Shown here: positions 38,974-50,759 of the stretch, in pieces
Layout of the letters: each line of letters starts with the position of its first letter
Position numbering within the stretch: the first letter of the stretch is position 1
NCBI GenBank assembly: GCA_935421135.1
Contig: OW285188.1
Span: 2,563,001-2,627,000 of the forward strand
DNA length: 64,000 nt
Origin: Bugulina stolonifera
Taxonomy: Eukaryota; Bryozoa; Gymnolaemata; Cheilostomatida; Bugulidae
Direction of reading: 5' to 3'
Made by a program: the position numbers and the translations under genes
Notes under the pieces: generated by a model
Database searches by the model: none
What the model saw: only the letters and a program-made list of their open reading frames with translations
Told to the model about the DNA's origin: nothing

Positions 38974-39154
38974 ATGTGTAGTAACTGCCTGAGAGGGGGA
39001 TCTAGTAGAAAATTTCCCTGGTATACATACATGTGTCCATGTTCATCTGGTAGGTATGTAAATGTATTGTATCTATTCTCAAATGGGGGTGGCACTCTCA
39101 CTAATGGTCTTTCTAGCAACATACCCTCCGTTGAAGATTTAGGAACCAAGTCTA
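38974..39154 (-). CDS. Candidate orphan terminal exon, unknown protein
   Basis: After a good acceptor (pyrimidine tract then CCAATAG) a 60-codon frame runs LVPKSSTEGMLLERPLVRV... through TYLPDEHGHMYVYQGNF to NMPL and stop TAA. Composition looks protein-like (proline and charged residues). A short upstream piece ending at about 39363 (HHSSPSG|GTAACA) would join in phase 1. I do not recognise the family. It lies between the ubiquitin-like gene and the WDR38-like gene on the same strand and may be a tiny gene or the tail of an unseen one. Confidence 0.35.
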
Positions 39155-39920
39155 TTGGTGCGGGCAAGTATAGTACAGGTTAGCTTAAGAGGATAGAGAG
39201 GTACTAAAGTAGAGTTGAGCCCCCAATAACCACACACCAAACATGCATTCTAACATGCTAGTACCCCACAGTTGGAGTAAAACAGCAGACAAGATGTATA
39301 CATGAATATAATATAAATATATTTGATAGAAAGAAGGACGGATTATATAATTATTGTTACCTGATGGAGAGGAATGATGCAATAAAACACCACTACAAAG
39401 AAGACATTCAGGTTTATACACAAGTTACAAAATATAAACAAAGCATTACATTACTAGCACAATGCAAGAACAGCTTTTTAAGCCTATTAAAATAGAAATG
39501 TGGGAAACCAGAAATTGTAAAATTGAAATATTTTATGAGGCCTATATTTAAATATCAAGTTAAGTGAGGTCAAGATGAATGTGACAGGCATTGATAAGTT
39601 GATAGTTTATGGCTATAGTTAGTGGAGAGATCATTATTTGCCAATAATTTATAACGAACCACTGCAGTTCAGAGTTTGTGTACAGCACAAGTGTACATGT
39701 AGGCTATGTAGGCTACAGGTGGTACAAGTGGCATTTTCATCTGTTGGTTTATATAGAAAATAATAACATGAGCCTGTTTGGTCATTTATTCTCGTGAAGT
39801 CCATTGTTAGGTTCACTAAGAGATCACCATCCTACATGACTTCCTATAGCTGACTGGTACATGTACATGCAGTAGACGACTACTAGGCAGCACACTGTAC
39901 TATTACCACACTGACTATGC

Positions 39921-42900
39921 TCACAGGCTTTGGTAGGACGAGGACAGCCACTGTTGCACATCATTGTATGCAGAAGAGTCCAAGGCTCCATTACCTGACA
40001 ATGCAGTCTTGGGTCTGTGGCTCCTCCCACTCTTTGTGTTGGCCATATTGGATTCTGAGACAGGGCGGGCACTCTGAGCTCTGCGTTTACCCGGTGTAAC
40101 CATGTCTTGTTGATGTAGTATTTCCTCTCCTTTGAGATTATGCGGTGGGAGAACATTGGACTCGCCCACATCCATATTGCCTGCAATTGCTAGTGTGGTT
40201 GAGGCGGACCCAGTGGCTACTAGAGCTCCAGATGGATGGAATCCGCAGTGGGATGCAGTGTCTGTCTGGCTGTCCAATGTCTTGAGGCACTCACCACTGT
40301 GCACATTCCATACCTTCACCATCTCATCGTCTGCTGTGCTCACTAGTAGGTAGCCATCTGCTGAGTAGCACAACGCCTGCACCCAGCCCTCATGACCTAC
40401 AACATGTCAGTACCTTAATCTATACCACTCACAACCTACCAATATCTGACTCTATACCACAGGAACACTTTTATACTACAGTAACACTATACTACAGTAA
40501 CACTATACTACAGTAACACTATACTACAGTAACACTATACTACAGTAACACTAAATACTACAGTAACACTATACTACAGTAACACTATACTACAGTAACA
40601 CTATACTACAGCAACACTATACTACAGTAACACTATACTACAGTAACACTATACTACAGTAACACTAAATACTACAGTAACACTATACTACAGTAACACT
40701 ATACTACAGTAACACTATACTACAGCAACACTATACTACAGTAACACTATACTACAGTAACACTATACTACAGTAACACTATACTACAGTAACACTATAC
40801 TACAGTAACACTATACTACAGTAACACTATTATACTACAGAAACACTATACTACAGTAACACTATACTACAGTAACACTATACTACAGTAACACTATACT
40901 ACAGTAACACTATACTACAGTAACACTATACTACAGTAACACTATACTACAGTAACACTATTATACTACAGAAACACTATACTACAGTAACACTATACTA
41001 ACAGTAACACTATACTACAGTAACACTATACTACAGTAACACTATACTACAGTAACACTATACTACAGTAACACTATACTAACAGTAACACTATACTACA
41101 GTAACACTATTATACTACAGAAACACTATACTACAGCAACACTATACTACAGTAACACTATACTACAGTAACACTATACTAACAGTAACACTATTATACT
41201 ACAGAAACACTATACTACAGTAACACAATACTGTGGTGATAGAGGACACGGCCATGTATCGACATTGACGTATTAGTCTACAGGCCTGACATTGATATAC
41301 ACTAGTTGTCTTCCTCAACTCATACTTGCATAATTACTTGTATACTTACTCTGTTGTGTGTGCCTATACTAGATATCTGCTTATATTGTGCAATTAGTGG
41401 ACCATATTTGTAACTAGCCTTAGCCTTTACCGAAACTGTCACCGGAAACGCTATTACATGTAGTATAAAAGCGTTAGCATTTTCTCATTGTAATCAATTG
41501 ATGCTTAGACACCAATAAAGTCACATCTACTCAGCCATACAGAGTTTTCTCTCTTAGCAAAGCCAGTTCCAGTTAGTGGTCCCATTGGACCATTAGCTCA
41601 AACTGTCTACTAGGCTAGAAACACACTCTTTCAGAGATCTTTCTAAGCATTGACTTGGGCCAATTAGCCCTGCACGTTAATAATCACAAGTACTGCTCAC
41701 TCTATATGCAATGAGGAAGAATAGTCTAGTCGACCACTCCTAGGTTCTTCCCACACTCGTACCATCGGTACCTGTGTGATACTCAGCTCTAAACATTACA
41801 ATACTACAGTAACACAATACTGCAGCAACACTATTTATTACTACACTACACACACTACACTACACTATACTACACTACACTACACTACACTACACTACAC
41901 TACACTACACTACACTACACTACACTACACTACACTATACTACACTACACTACACTACACTCCAGCAGAACATTTCTCTAAAGGTATACTGTGGTACAGT
42001 CCCTATAGGCGCCCTACCTGTCAGAATATGCAGTATCTCGGCTTTATATGGATTCCACAGAATGACCTTCTTATCCCAACTTCCTGTAGCCAAAATATTG
42101 TGACAAGAGAAAACAACTGAGTGTACATTGCTTTTATGGGCTGCAAGCTCCTGTATATGTTCCCCTGTAAGTAAGAATGAGTAAGAAAATATGATTTAGA
42201 TAGTCTAAAGCAGGGGTTGTTAACGGGGAGGGGGCACAGCAAACTTTCAGGGGGGGGGGGGTTCACCACTCACCAAGTGTGGCATTATAATTAATGCATA
42301 AATAATATTAAATATAAACAAACATAATGTTGGATATACTTTAATGTTTAACCAGTTTTCAAATAGTACAACTGACCAGGGATCTGTGTAAGCAAGCCGT
42401 CACATACGATCCATACTGGTAAATTGACTGTCTGACACCAGCTATCGGATAAGTCTTAGCAGTTTCTGACTTTCTCGGGCCATAGGTATTTTAAATTGAG
42501 CAAATGTGGCCATGGTATGAAAAAGGTTGAGAACTGCCTCAGAAGTATTAGTTTGTGATGGGGTTTAAAGTTCAGCTTGTTGAACTCGTTGACCCTACCG
42601 CTCACTGGAACATGTCATTATATAATGTAGTTGTGGTTAGCGTTGGCAGCTAGTAGCTAGTATAAACGACAGTTTGAAAGGGCTCTACGTCACTAGGGCA
42701 ATTCAATAGAAATGTAGCATTGTACCATTCTAATTACATTCATGTCTAACCTCCTGCCGTTCTACTGAGAGACCAAACTCGCACACTGTGGTCCCAGGAA
42801 CCAGTAGCTATCATTCTCTGACATGGTGAGAATGCTGCACACTGCACTAAACTTCTGTGACCTTGGAATAGCCTCAACATATAGCCGGTCTCCACCTGCC

Positions 42901-45488
42901 ACAAAATACCTAAAAAGTAATAGAGAACAGTCAGATGAGCTAAAAGATTTGACAAAATATGACTGGGGACCATTGAAATATGCTTGCTACACACCAGGTA
43001 AGAATAACGAGGCCGAGTCATATAAACAAGTCAGTACACACCAGGTATAACAGGCCGAGTCATATAAACAAGTCAGTACACACCAGGTATAACAGGCGCA
43101 GTCATATAAACAAGTAAGTACACACCAGGTATAACAGGCCTAGTCATATAAACAAGTAAGTACACACCAGGTATAACAGGCGCAGTCATGTAAACAAGTC
43201 AGTACACACCAGGTATAACAGGCCTAGTCATATAAACAAGTCAGTACACACCAGGTATAACAGGCGCAGTCATATAAACAAGTCAGTACACACCAGGTAT
43301 AACAGGCGCAGTCATATAAACAAGTCAGTACACACCAGGTATAACAGGCGCAGTCATATAACCAAGTCAGTACACACCAAGTATAACAGGCCTAGTCATA
43401 TAAACAAGTACACTGTAAGTGCACACCAGGTAAAATAGGTCTATAGGGTATTTAAAAGTCAAGTCAGAAAGAAAAAATGCATTGAACCAGATTCAAAACA
43501 TATGGATATAATTAGTGCTGCACGGTGTTTCGGCATCATTCAGTTTTTCAGTTTTTTTTTCTTTCGGTTCAAACCGCGCCTGCCCTCTTGGCGTTCCCAC
43601 TTTTGATAATGGCTGGTGTTGCTAACACGTGAATTCATGTTATGCTTCTCTCAATCATTATAATTTGATGCCATCCTTGAAATCTAGACTTACAGGTAGC
43701 TGCAGCCATCATTGTCACCCAGTGGACATTTATTGCAGGTCACTATTCTAGGAGTTATGATTGCATATTATTGTAAATAATTAGTATTTAACACAAGTAA
43801 TTGCGATTCATTAGAGAAAATTAAAAATTGCCGCCATTACAGTTAAACGCAGAGTGTGGCAACTCCCAAAATTGAGCATTCAATTTTCGGTTCGATTCAG
43901 CGCTTTTCCTGGATTTAAGAAACTGAATTAAACCAAGGGGTAGAAGACAACTTCAGCATCATTCAGTTTTTTGAAAACTCAGCAAAAAAAAACTGAACCA
44001 CATACAAATTCAAACAGCCCAGCACTAGATGGTAGTTATAGCTACACAGGCTAGGATGAATAAAAACAACTGTGGTCAATAGAAGATAGCCATTATTATA
44101 TGAGAACATATTATTGTTCACTAATACAATAAATTGAATATAGAAGGTGGATTCCAGTGATACCTGTTCTATCCCAAGACGTGCTGCACAGTAATTTAGA
44201 GCAAGGAGAGAATGTTACAGACTCTACACTCTTGAGATGAGAGGTAAGTTTGTGCATGGTCTCAGCATTACACGTGCTGTATAATATTACACTCCTATCA
44301 TAGCTACCGGCAGCTATATACCTGCATGGAAAGAGAGTCAGTTTAGTAGGAGTCAGATAGTAGGCTTACATGTACATGCATTTACTAAATGTATTAGTTG
44401 AGAGCAATGTCTGCAAGATTAATAGTTCAAGTAGAATTTAATAGCTGGTTTCCAGTATGAGCCTATTGCCCAGTATTGAAGCCTTCCAAGCAGTTCTGAC
44501 TTATGAGGTAAGATTTGTGTTCCCTTCACACTAGACCAACTGTGATACTGACCCTTGTTTACCCAACTCTGGAATAAATAGGTGTAAAGACAAAATCAGA
44601 GTCAGCTGGTGATTGAAACAGATCAGATCAATGTAACAGCGCTCCATCTCTCAGGTAATGTTGAAAATGTTGAACTAGCCAAACAAACCATTAGATATAA
44701 TAGTTTGAGTTTCCACATCATTGTTTATGTTCAGTTGCTCTTTCTGATCCTTGCATATATTTTACAGAACCATGTAAACTGATAAAATACAGACTGATCA
44801 ATTGAACAGGTTAGGGTAAATTCAACCCTTTGATGTCTACACCAGAGCTTAGAGTGAGAAGATAGCTAGACCTAGTAATTTACCTGCTGTCAGGGGAAAT
44901 GGCTACACATCGTATGGCTCCATTCTGACCCTTCAGTCTGACCACCATAGCGCCAGTTATGGTGTTGAAAACTCGTGTTCTCTCATCGTCTGATCCTACA
45001 TGCCAGCATTATGTGTGTATGACAGTCGCAAACATCATTGATGCATTATACGTCTCAGACTACATAATATACCTTGTGTTTATGTAGTTAGCGGGACCCT
45101 AATATGATACTACCAAGTTGAACAAATGGTAAGATTATTAGACTATAATAGCTACATAAGTTTTAGGGCCTCCTATTCACTCTAAACCTATGAGGATGCC
45201 AGGATGGAAAGGCAGAGAGCTCCCATTTAATTCAATGTATAAAAGGTTGTTAATGCAATGCTTACACAAATAAATAATACACTAAAAGCTAAAGCCATTA
45301 CTCAAGTTGGCTGCCAGCGGCATCTATTCAACAGTCGATATTTCTCATGCCACATGACAGATGAACAACTAACCTGTAACTAGGATCTCAAAGTCAGTTG
45401 AGAATGCTACACAGTTCACCTCATCCTTGTGTCCTGTGAACCTTTTCACATCAATGTGGGTGTAGAAGTTGGTATTGAAAACAGCCAT
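39921..45488 (-). CDS. WDR38: WDR38-like WD40-repeat protein
   Basis: Six exons: 45374-45488, 44884-44995, 44164-44321, 42751-42909, 42018-42164 and 39921-40396. All borders are phase-compatible (1, 2, 1, 1, 1), giving 388 codons. The ATG at 45488 begins MAVFNTNFYTHIDVKRFTGH. At least six WD40 blades follow, with GH...WD-type ends such as STSWDRTGILW, ATGSWDHSVRVW, ATGSWDKKVILW and STADDEMVKVW. Blade order, length and phrases such as SVESVTFSP and MLRLFQGH closely resemble animal WDR38 as I remember it. The last exon continues about 60 residues beyond the propeller (GKRRAQSARPVSESN) to a TGA, a Ser/Lys-rich tail. WD40 propellers are protein-interaction platforms, and the exact role of WDR38 is not well known. 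The intron between exons 5 and 6 carries a minisatellite and a solo LTR; the intron between exons 3 and 4 carries a MITE and a 42-bp satellite. Confidence 0.85.
40443..41231. repeat. 16-bp minisatellite (ACTACAGTAACACTAT) in WDR38-like intron
   Basis: About 48 units of 16 bp, with slightly longer variants (ACTAAATACTACAGTAAC, TATTATACTACAGAAAC) that recur in blocks, suggesting higher-order duplication. The array resumes for about 30 bp at 41801 after the solo LTR. Confidence 0.95.
41232..41800 (+). mobile_element. Solo LTR (family A, second copy)
   Basis: A 569-bp segment TGTGGTGA...AACATTACA lies between ATAC duplications (41228-41231 and 41801-41804) and interrupts the 16-bp minisatellite. 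TATAAAA at 41464 and AATAAA near 41514 are LTR-like promoter and polyA signals. The ends match the 11032-11971 LTR and the 3' portions align with moderate divergence. Confidence 0.8.
41846..41962. repeat. CTACA pentanucleotide microsatellite
   Basis: About 23 near-perfect copies of ACTAC, just upstream (gene sense: downstream) of the WDR38-like exon 42018-42164. Confidence 0.95.
42211..42540 (+). mobile_element. hAT-like MITE, copy 2
   Basis: Starts CAGGGGTTGTTAAC and ends GTTGAGAACTGCCT. Shares long blocks (ACATACGATCCATACTGGTA, TAGGTATTTTAAATTGAGCA) with 12044-12327, in the same orientation. Contains a G-run at about 42250-42262. Confidence 0.72.
43006..43437. repeat. 42-bp satellite (about 10 units)
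   Basis: Units of GTCATATAAACAAGTCAGTA followed by CACACCAGGTATAACAGGCG/CC-A, with alternating GCGCA and GCCTA variants. Lies in the WDR38-like intron between 42909 and 44164. Confidence 0.95.
43513..44027. mobile_element. hAT-like MITE
   Basis: The left end TAGTGCTGCACGGT and right end CAGCCCAGCACTA are imperfect inverted repeats. Inner ATCATTCAGTTTTT occurs at both sides. No coding capacity. Flanking 8-mers are only partly alike. Confidence 0.55.
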
Positions 45489-45867
45489 GAAATTATTCTT
45501 GATTCTTCAAGCACCTAAATAAGAAAACAATGTCCCCATAGCATCATTGTTAGAGATCAGTGTCCCCATAGCATAATTTTTAGGGATAAAAGCTGTTAGC
45601 TCGTCTGTCCCCGCGAAGAATGGAATTGGGTACTTTGAATGACTCCGTACGAGTTTGAGCTTCGAATGACCGCTAGGCAGCCATGCAAAGTGAGCCTTCA
45701 CTTCAATGTATGGAATAGTTCTTTAGAAGTGTTTAGCAGTGTCTGTGGAAAAGAATCTATCGTGAGTTCAAGAGGTCGACTGCAAGTGCTCGTTTGCCCT
45801 GGGGGTTTTTATGAATTATTGAGCAGCATAAATTTAATTCTAATTCGTTTTTTAAAACTATTAGTTG

Positions 45868-47206
45868 CCATGGTTGCTTTATGCGAAGACGGTGAAATAT
45901 TCCCCCTTTTAGCTTTGGTCAAAGAAACGAACTCATTCAAAAGGACCCATGGAAGGTGCCAATCCAATATAAAAATATTTGCCAGCTTGGCAGCTAAAGT
46001 CTATCAAAATGTAAATCATACTACTACATGAGAGAAGAAGACAGGGTCCCAATGGCGAGTAAATTTATAAAAGAAAAAATGAAATTAGATAATAAATTTT
46101 AATTCCGGTCAACGATAAGCCTTGTTGCAATGAAATGGGCAATTTTAGACAAGCAATGTCTGCAAGTTTTCTTTTGAAAACTCTAGTTGCCGCAAACAAT
46201 TCTTAGTATTCATTGTTTTAGTTACTCAGTGGCTATTTCAACATAAAATTAAAAATGATGTGTGTTAAGAGTCTTTGGACAGAATCAAGTCAAGAGTCAT
46301 TTGCTGCAAGTGGAATGACATGTAACCTATCACACTGCATGCATGGTTAAGCTACTCTCACGCCAATAGCTTTACAGGCTAATAAATAACCTTTCTATGA
46401 TGCTTCTATGCTTTCTATCTCGCTCGCTTTACTTAGCTAACAATTCCTCTTGCAGACTCCCTTTGATGTGACTGTCGTTTATTATATTGGGAAGTATACT
46501 CTCCCAAATTTGCAAACCCAACAATAAGGAGAGAACTTCACACCACACTCTATTGCTAATGAATGCCCACAGCGTCAGACCCTCATATTTGGCTTGATAC
46601 CAATATGAAATATTATAAAATGCTGTATGAATACTTTCTTACGTGTTGACAAACATAGAACGATCTCAACCCTCTACACCTCAAACTCTGCCAAACCAGC
46701 TGGATTCGGTAGCTAGTGCCAACACCAGTAGACCTTCTAGTAGAAGAAGAAAACAAAGATCAGAGGAGGATCCTATTGGTGAGCTGCACCAAGAAATGGA
46801 GCGGCAACCAGCAGTCGATATGGAAGCCTTTGGCAGGATAATTCAAGAGTTAAACAAGGTCATGGTGGAAGGCTTCTCTTCTATGATGTGTAAAGAATTT
46901 GCCTATCTTCCAACTTGACTGCCGCCAACTACTCCACATGTGCATGCACCATCAATGTCATATATGCACACACTATCTACTTCTTTTGCATATCCACCAT
47001 CAACACATTATAACACTCCATGTGCACCTTTCCAACAACCATCTCTTACCACACAATCTTGTCCTCAGCCCTCTTTCAATATCCCTCAACAACCATCAGT
47101 CCCGTCTCCATCACATGTTCCTTCACTACCACTTTTCACAACTCTTCTATCATCTATTGAGGTCGAGAATGCTAGTGCCAGGTATACTGTGCCAGATGTT
47201 GACTAA
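45868..47206 (+). CDS. Weak candidate gene, possibly MYB/SANT-like, divergent from WDR38-like
   Basis: A first segment (ATG at 45868) reads MVALCEDGEIFPLLALVK... FASLAAKVYQN before a possible donor (GTAAATCA), with the spacing of helices seen in MYB/SANT-like domains. A second frame at 46661-47206 after an acceptor (AACATAG) reads RPSSRRRKQRSEEDPIGELH, then, past one in-frame TGA at 46916, a Pro/Ser/Gln-rich tail ending RYTVPDVD and stop. MYB-like plus tail proteins are common as Harbinger transposon partners. The TGA suggests a decayed gene or a missed intron. The start would lie about 380 bp from the WDR38-like ATG on the opposite strand. Confidence 0.3.
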
Positions 47207-47569
47207 TTTTTGAAGTGTATTAAATTATTCCAGATCATTGCTACTTACTATCTTGTTTGTGATGTAACATACATGTATGAATTCTTACTCCAACCAGCTG
47301 TTATAACTACAATGTATATTATTTTAATTCAGATGTGTGCATTATAGTTATTATGATCCAATAAACAAATTATTTGATCTGAAACATAATATTTACCTAT
47401 CCACAATATACACATGTAAATATTGATAAATAACATACAGTAGGAGTTGACATCAACCAAACAGAATCAAACATGAAATGACCTAAGCAATGGTTGAGTT
47501 TGTGCTTGACTACGAAGCGTATGATACTATTGTTGAATAGAGCAGATGACTACAGACGAAATCTGCTTC

Positions 47570-48101
47570 GTAGCAGCATGAAGCATCCAAAGCCAGTGCA
47601 TCTGAAAGGGTCAGATTAAATTATTTTTAGTTAACCCCAACATGGCTAAAGGCTCGGGGATATCGCATAAGCATCCAAAGCCAGTGATGGTTGCATCTGC
47701 AATGTAGTCTGTAGAACAGTGAGCTGTATAAAGTTATAATTTATAGTCTGATCTGTGAATAATTACGCATTACATGTAACATTGTTTACTTGTCGACTAT
47801 GTGTTATTTTTACCATTGTGTACTAGAGTAACTCTGATTGGCTATCAATACGCATTATTATATTTTATGTTCCAAGTGATTGCACAGGCAGTGCCTTATG
47901 TGAAGTAGAGTAGTGTAGTTGAACTCTGGATTGTGTGCGAGTCTTTGAATAGTAGTTACTAGTTGAGCTTGATATTATTCTTGGAATAAATAGAGTTAGC
48001 AGCAAATTCCCTATACATAGTTAACTGTGGTACATGCAAGGGTCAGATTAAAAGAGTTTTAGTAAACCCCAACATGGCTAAAGGCTTGGAGATATCGCCA
48101 G
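47570..48101. repeat. About 90-bp duplicated segment split by a solo LTR
   Basis: GCATCCAAAGCCAGTG...AGGGTCAGATTAAA...AACCCCAACATGGCTAAAGG occurs at 47583-47668 and again around 47672-48101, the second copy being interrupted by the LTR at 47703-48034. Confidence 0.75.
47703..48034 (+). mobile_element. Solo LTR (family B)
   Basis: A 332-bp segment TGTAGTCTGTAG...GTGGTACA is flanked by a perfect 5-bp duplication TGCAA (47698-47702 and 48035-48039). AATAAA lies at 47984. It splits a repeat whose two parts are contiguous in the upstream copy, confirming insertion. Confidence 0.72.
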
Positions 48102-48149
48102 TACAAACAGGTCTATTGCTGTATATATTCCCAGTAAAGGACAGTCCTA

Positions 48150-49170
48150 CAGACAATAATTGCCAAGGAAATTGGTTCTACACAGAGGTGTTGCTCTACT
48201 AATAAAGAGACAAGACCGAGGAAGAAAGCCCAAGAACACAGTTAGGCAGGACAGAAAGCTGCTTCATCTTTCCAAGAACTGTCGGTATTTCACAAGTGTT
48301 GATTTGTGCAAGCAGTGGAGCTGTGGTTATGTTGTAGAGGTTCATTCATGCATTCTGAGAAGGTAATTTCTGTCTGATGGAATGAGAGGCTGCAAAGCTA
48401 AGCGCAAACCGATGATTACAGAACTGCAGTGCAAGAAACAATTGGTATGATTGAAAGAGCACCGCAGTTGGACTGTAGATCAGCAGAGAACTACTGTAAT
48501 CTTTAGTGATGCAAGCACTTTCACTTTACAGAATCATATTGGAAACAACTGTAAAGAAGAAGGTTGGTGAAGAGAACAGCCCAAGGTGCAAATTGCCAAC
48601 AGTTAAGCATCCAGCATTGATCATGGTATAGGGTTGCATGCCAGCTCAAAGGCTAGGTCAGGAAGTAGAATCTGGAACAACGAATGTGACCAACTACATT
48701 GATGTACTACAACGCGACTGATCCCTAGTGCAGGAGAACTATTTAAAGATGGTACAGACTGGGTGTTCCAAGACGACAACGCCTGATCTTGATCCAATTG
48801 AAAACCCGTGGCATCAAATGGGCTTAATGATACCAAAGAATAAGCTCACAACAAAGAGAGCCTTAATAGAAAAGATTATAGAAGCCTATTACAAAACTGT
48901 TACTCCAGATCGACTGACAACCCTTGTCAATAATGCAAAGTCATAAAAAACCAAGGCTGGGCAACAAAATACTGACCAACCATTCCCCACAAACCCCAAT
49001 GGCCCTTTTCAAGGCTACCATGCACTAATAGAGAGTCTATTCAAATATTTTCAATAAGTATGTAAGTAATAGCAAGCATATTGTGAAGTGGCTTTGATGG
49101 CTAACATTGCAAAATATAATCATTTGAATTATTAGCAAATACAGAAAGAAACCCATGATAGTAGACAGTA
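48150..49170 (+). pseudogene. Tc1-like transposase relic, copy 1
   Basis: Plus-strand pieces give the Tc1 helix-turn-helix region (RGRKPKNTVRQDRKLLHLSK) and the C-terminal catalytic part (FKDGTDWVFQDDNA, then DLDPIENPWHQMGL, DRLTTLVNNAKS). The DDN and E of the DD34E triad are visible, but the segment between them is shortened. Many stops and shifts. The 3' flank is homologous to that of 59540-60200. Confidence 0.75.
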
Positions 49171-50360
49171 GTGTGTTATGGCAGAAATAATAAAGCCTTT
49201 GAATCTGAATTTTTAACTAAAATGCAAGGCAGATACCTTATTTCACACAGCACTGGAGATCTCATTACATCAGACAACACAGAAGGCACTGTAAAACTTT
49301 TCATGGGCGCACCAAACTGTGGACACATTCTTCTCGTATCTACACCCAGGCTGGCTAGAGTTCTAAGTACTGCAGAACATTACTTCAAATGGAAGCCAAT
49401 TGATTGGGTAAAGTACTCCAACATGCTGTAAAAGTTGTGTCAAGAAACGATGCCCATCCTTTCAGCATTAAGTGGTTCCTATTAAAATCTGGGAACTCCT
49501 CCTAGACATCATGACCTAGTGCTGATCGGAAACAGTCTCTGTTGGCGCGCACACAATCCACAATAAACCACACTAGAATTCAAGGCTTAATGACATGCCA
49601 GCCAACTACGGCAGGCATAGGACCTCAAATACCAGTCCAGTTACATAAATGAGGACCGGCTAGAAAACTTGAAGTTGGTCTTTGAATCAAAACTGGATAA
49701 TGTTAAAAAAAAAAGGAGCAAGCTCAACAATTGAACATATCTAATAGACAGTTTCCCAGCTTGAATATCACCAAAAAATTAAGAGTCATCTTCTCTTACT
49801 TTAGGTCCTGTTTACCATTCGGCAACCCTGTGATGAGCCTTGAAATGTGGCATAGAAGAAAATCTGGGGTGGAAAAATTAAACGGAGGGCATATTTGAAA
49901 ACGGGATAAAAAGTAACTCCTAGGGGGAATATTGCAGTATATTTTTGTCCCATAGAATGCATTTTATAGCAGCATTTGTCTAGAAGGTACCACTGGGTAC
50001 CTTGTAATTGCTTTTTAATTGACCATGAATGCCCTCACTATCACTATATCACATAACTCACTTTACCAGATTGACACACTTCAAGTTGGCAGCATTATCA
50101 TGATTATACATCAGTAAATACTGCTACTATGATTGGATAAACAACATTTTGCTTAGGTCAACCAACCAATCGAATGTAAGAACTGTAAAAATATTATTAT
50201 TGTCAAATAGTTGCACCAATACTGTAGGCCATCGTATAATGAAGGAGTTCCGGTGAAACCCCTGCTTGTGGGTATAATTTAACCTATTCTCCAAAACAAT
50301 TTTTATATGTAAGTATATTTATATAGCATGTAAGAACAACAGGTACCTCACCCTTGCAAT
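49171..50360. other. Region without recognised gene
   Basis: An 86-codon plus frame at 49171-49431 (SEFLTKMQGRYLISHSTGDL) looks partly protein-like but matches nothing I know. The rest is AT-rich with no repeat structure apparent. Confidence 0.4.
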
Positions 50361-50378
50361 TTGATGTGCATTACTATT

Positions 50379-50531
50379 ATGGCTAGCGCTGCTGCAAACA
50401 GTACTCAAATATTAGAAGATGATATTATTTCACTGGAGGAAATTAAAATGTGGACTATTGAAGCTAGAAAAGATTATTGCCATAGAAGAGGTTTCAAGAC
50501 CGGGGGTTCAAGTGAGGAACTGAGTGCACGG
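50379..50531 (+). CDS. SAP-domain exon (5' exon of an unresolved gene)
   Basis: The ATG at 50379 begins MASAAANSTQILEDD. It is followed by IKMWTIEARKDYCHRRGFKT and SSEELSAR, which fits the SAP helix-extended loop-helix motif (L-x-x-W..L..YC..RG...G.K.EL..R). Exon end at CGG|GTACAT (phase 0). SAP motifs bind DNA and in invertebrates often head transposon-derived or lineage-expanded proteins. No following exon was recognised, so it may be an isolated 5' fragment. Confidence 0.55.
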
Positions 50532-50759
50532 GTACATGTTCTTCTTCCAGTTTTTTTAGGTTGCAGTTGGTGTCATGGAGACTGTTGAGGTGTATTAGAG
50601 GCAGTTACATCAGAGCACCTCCTCTGAAGTACTGTTGGTGAACTGGAGCACCTTACTGACCAGGGGCTGCCTGGTTTCAGCGGGCGGTAGCTGCCATAGA
50701 GTTGAAAAACCCTTTCCGCTCTAGAGAGAGGTCCCTGGCACCTAAGCTTTATCACCATA

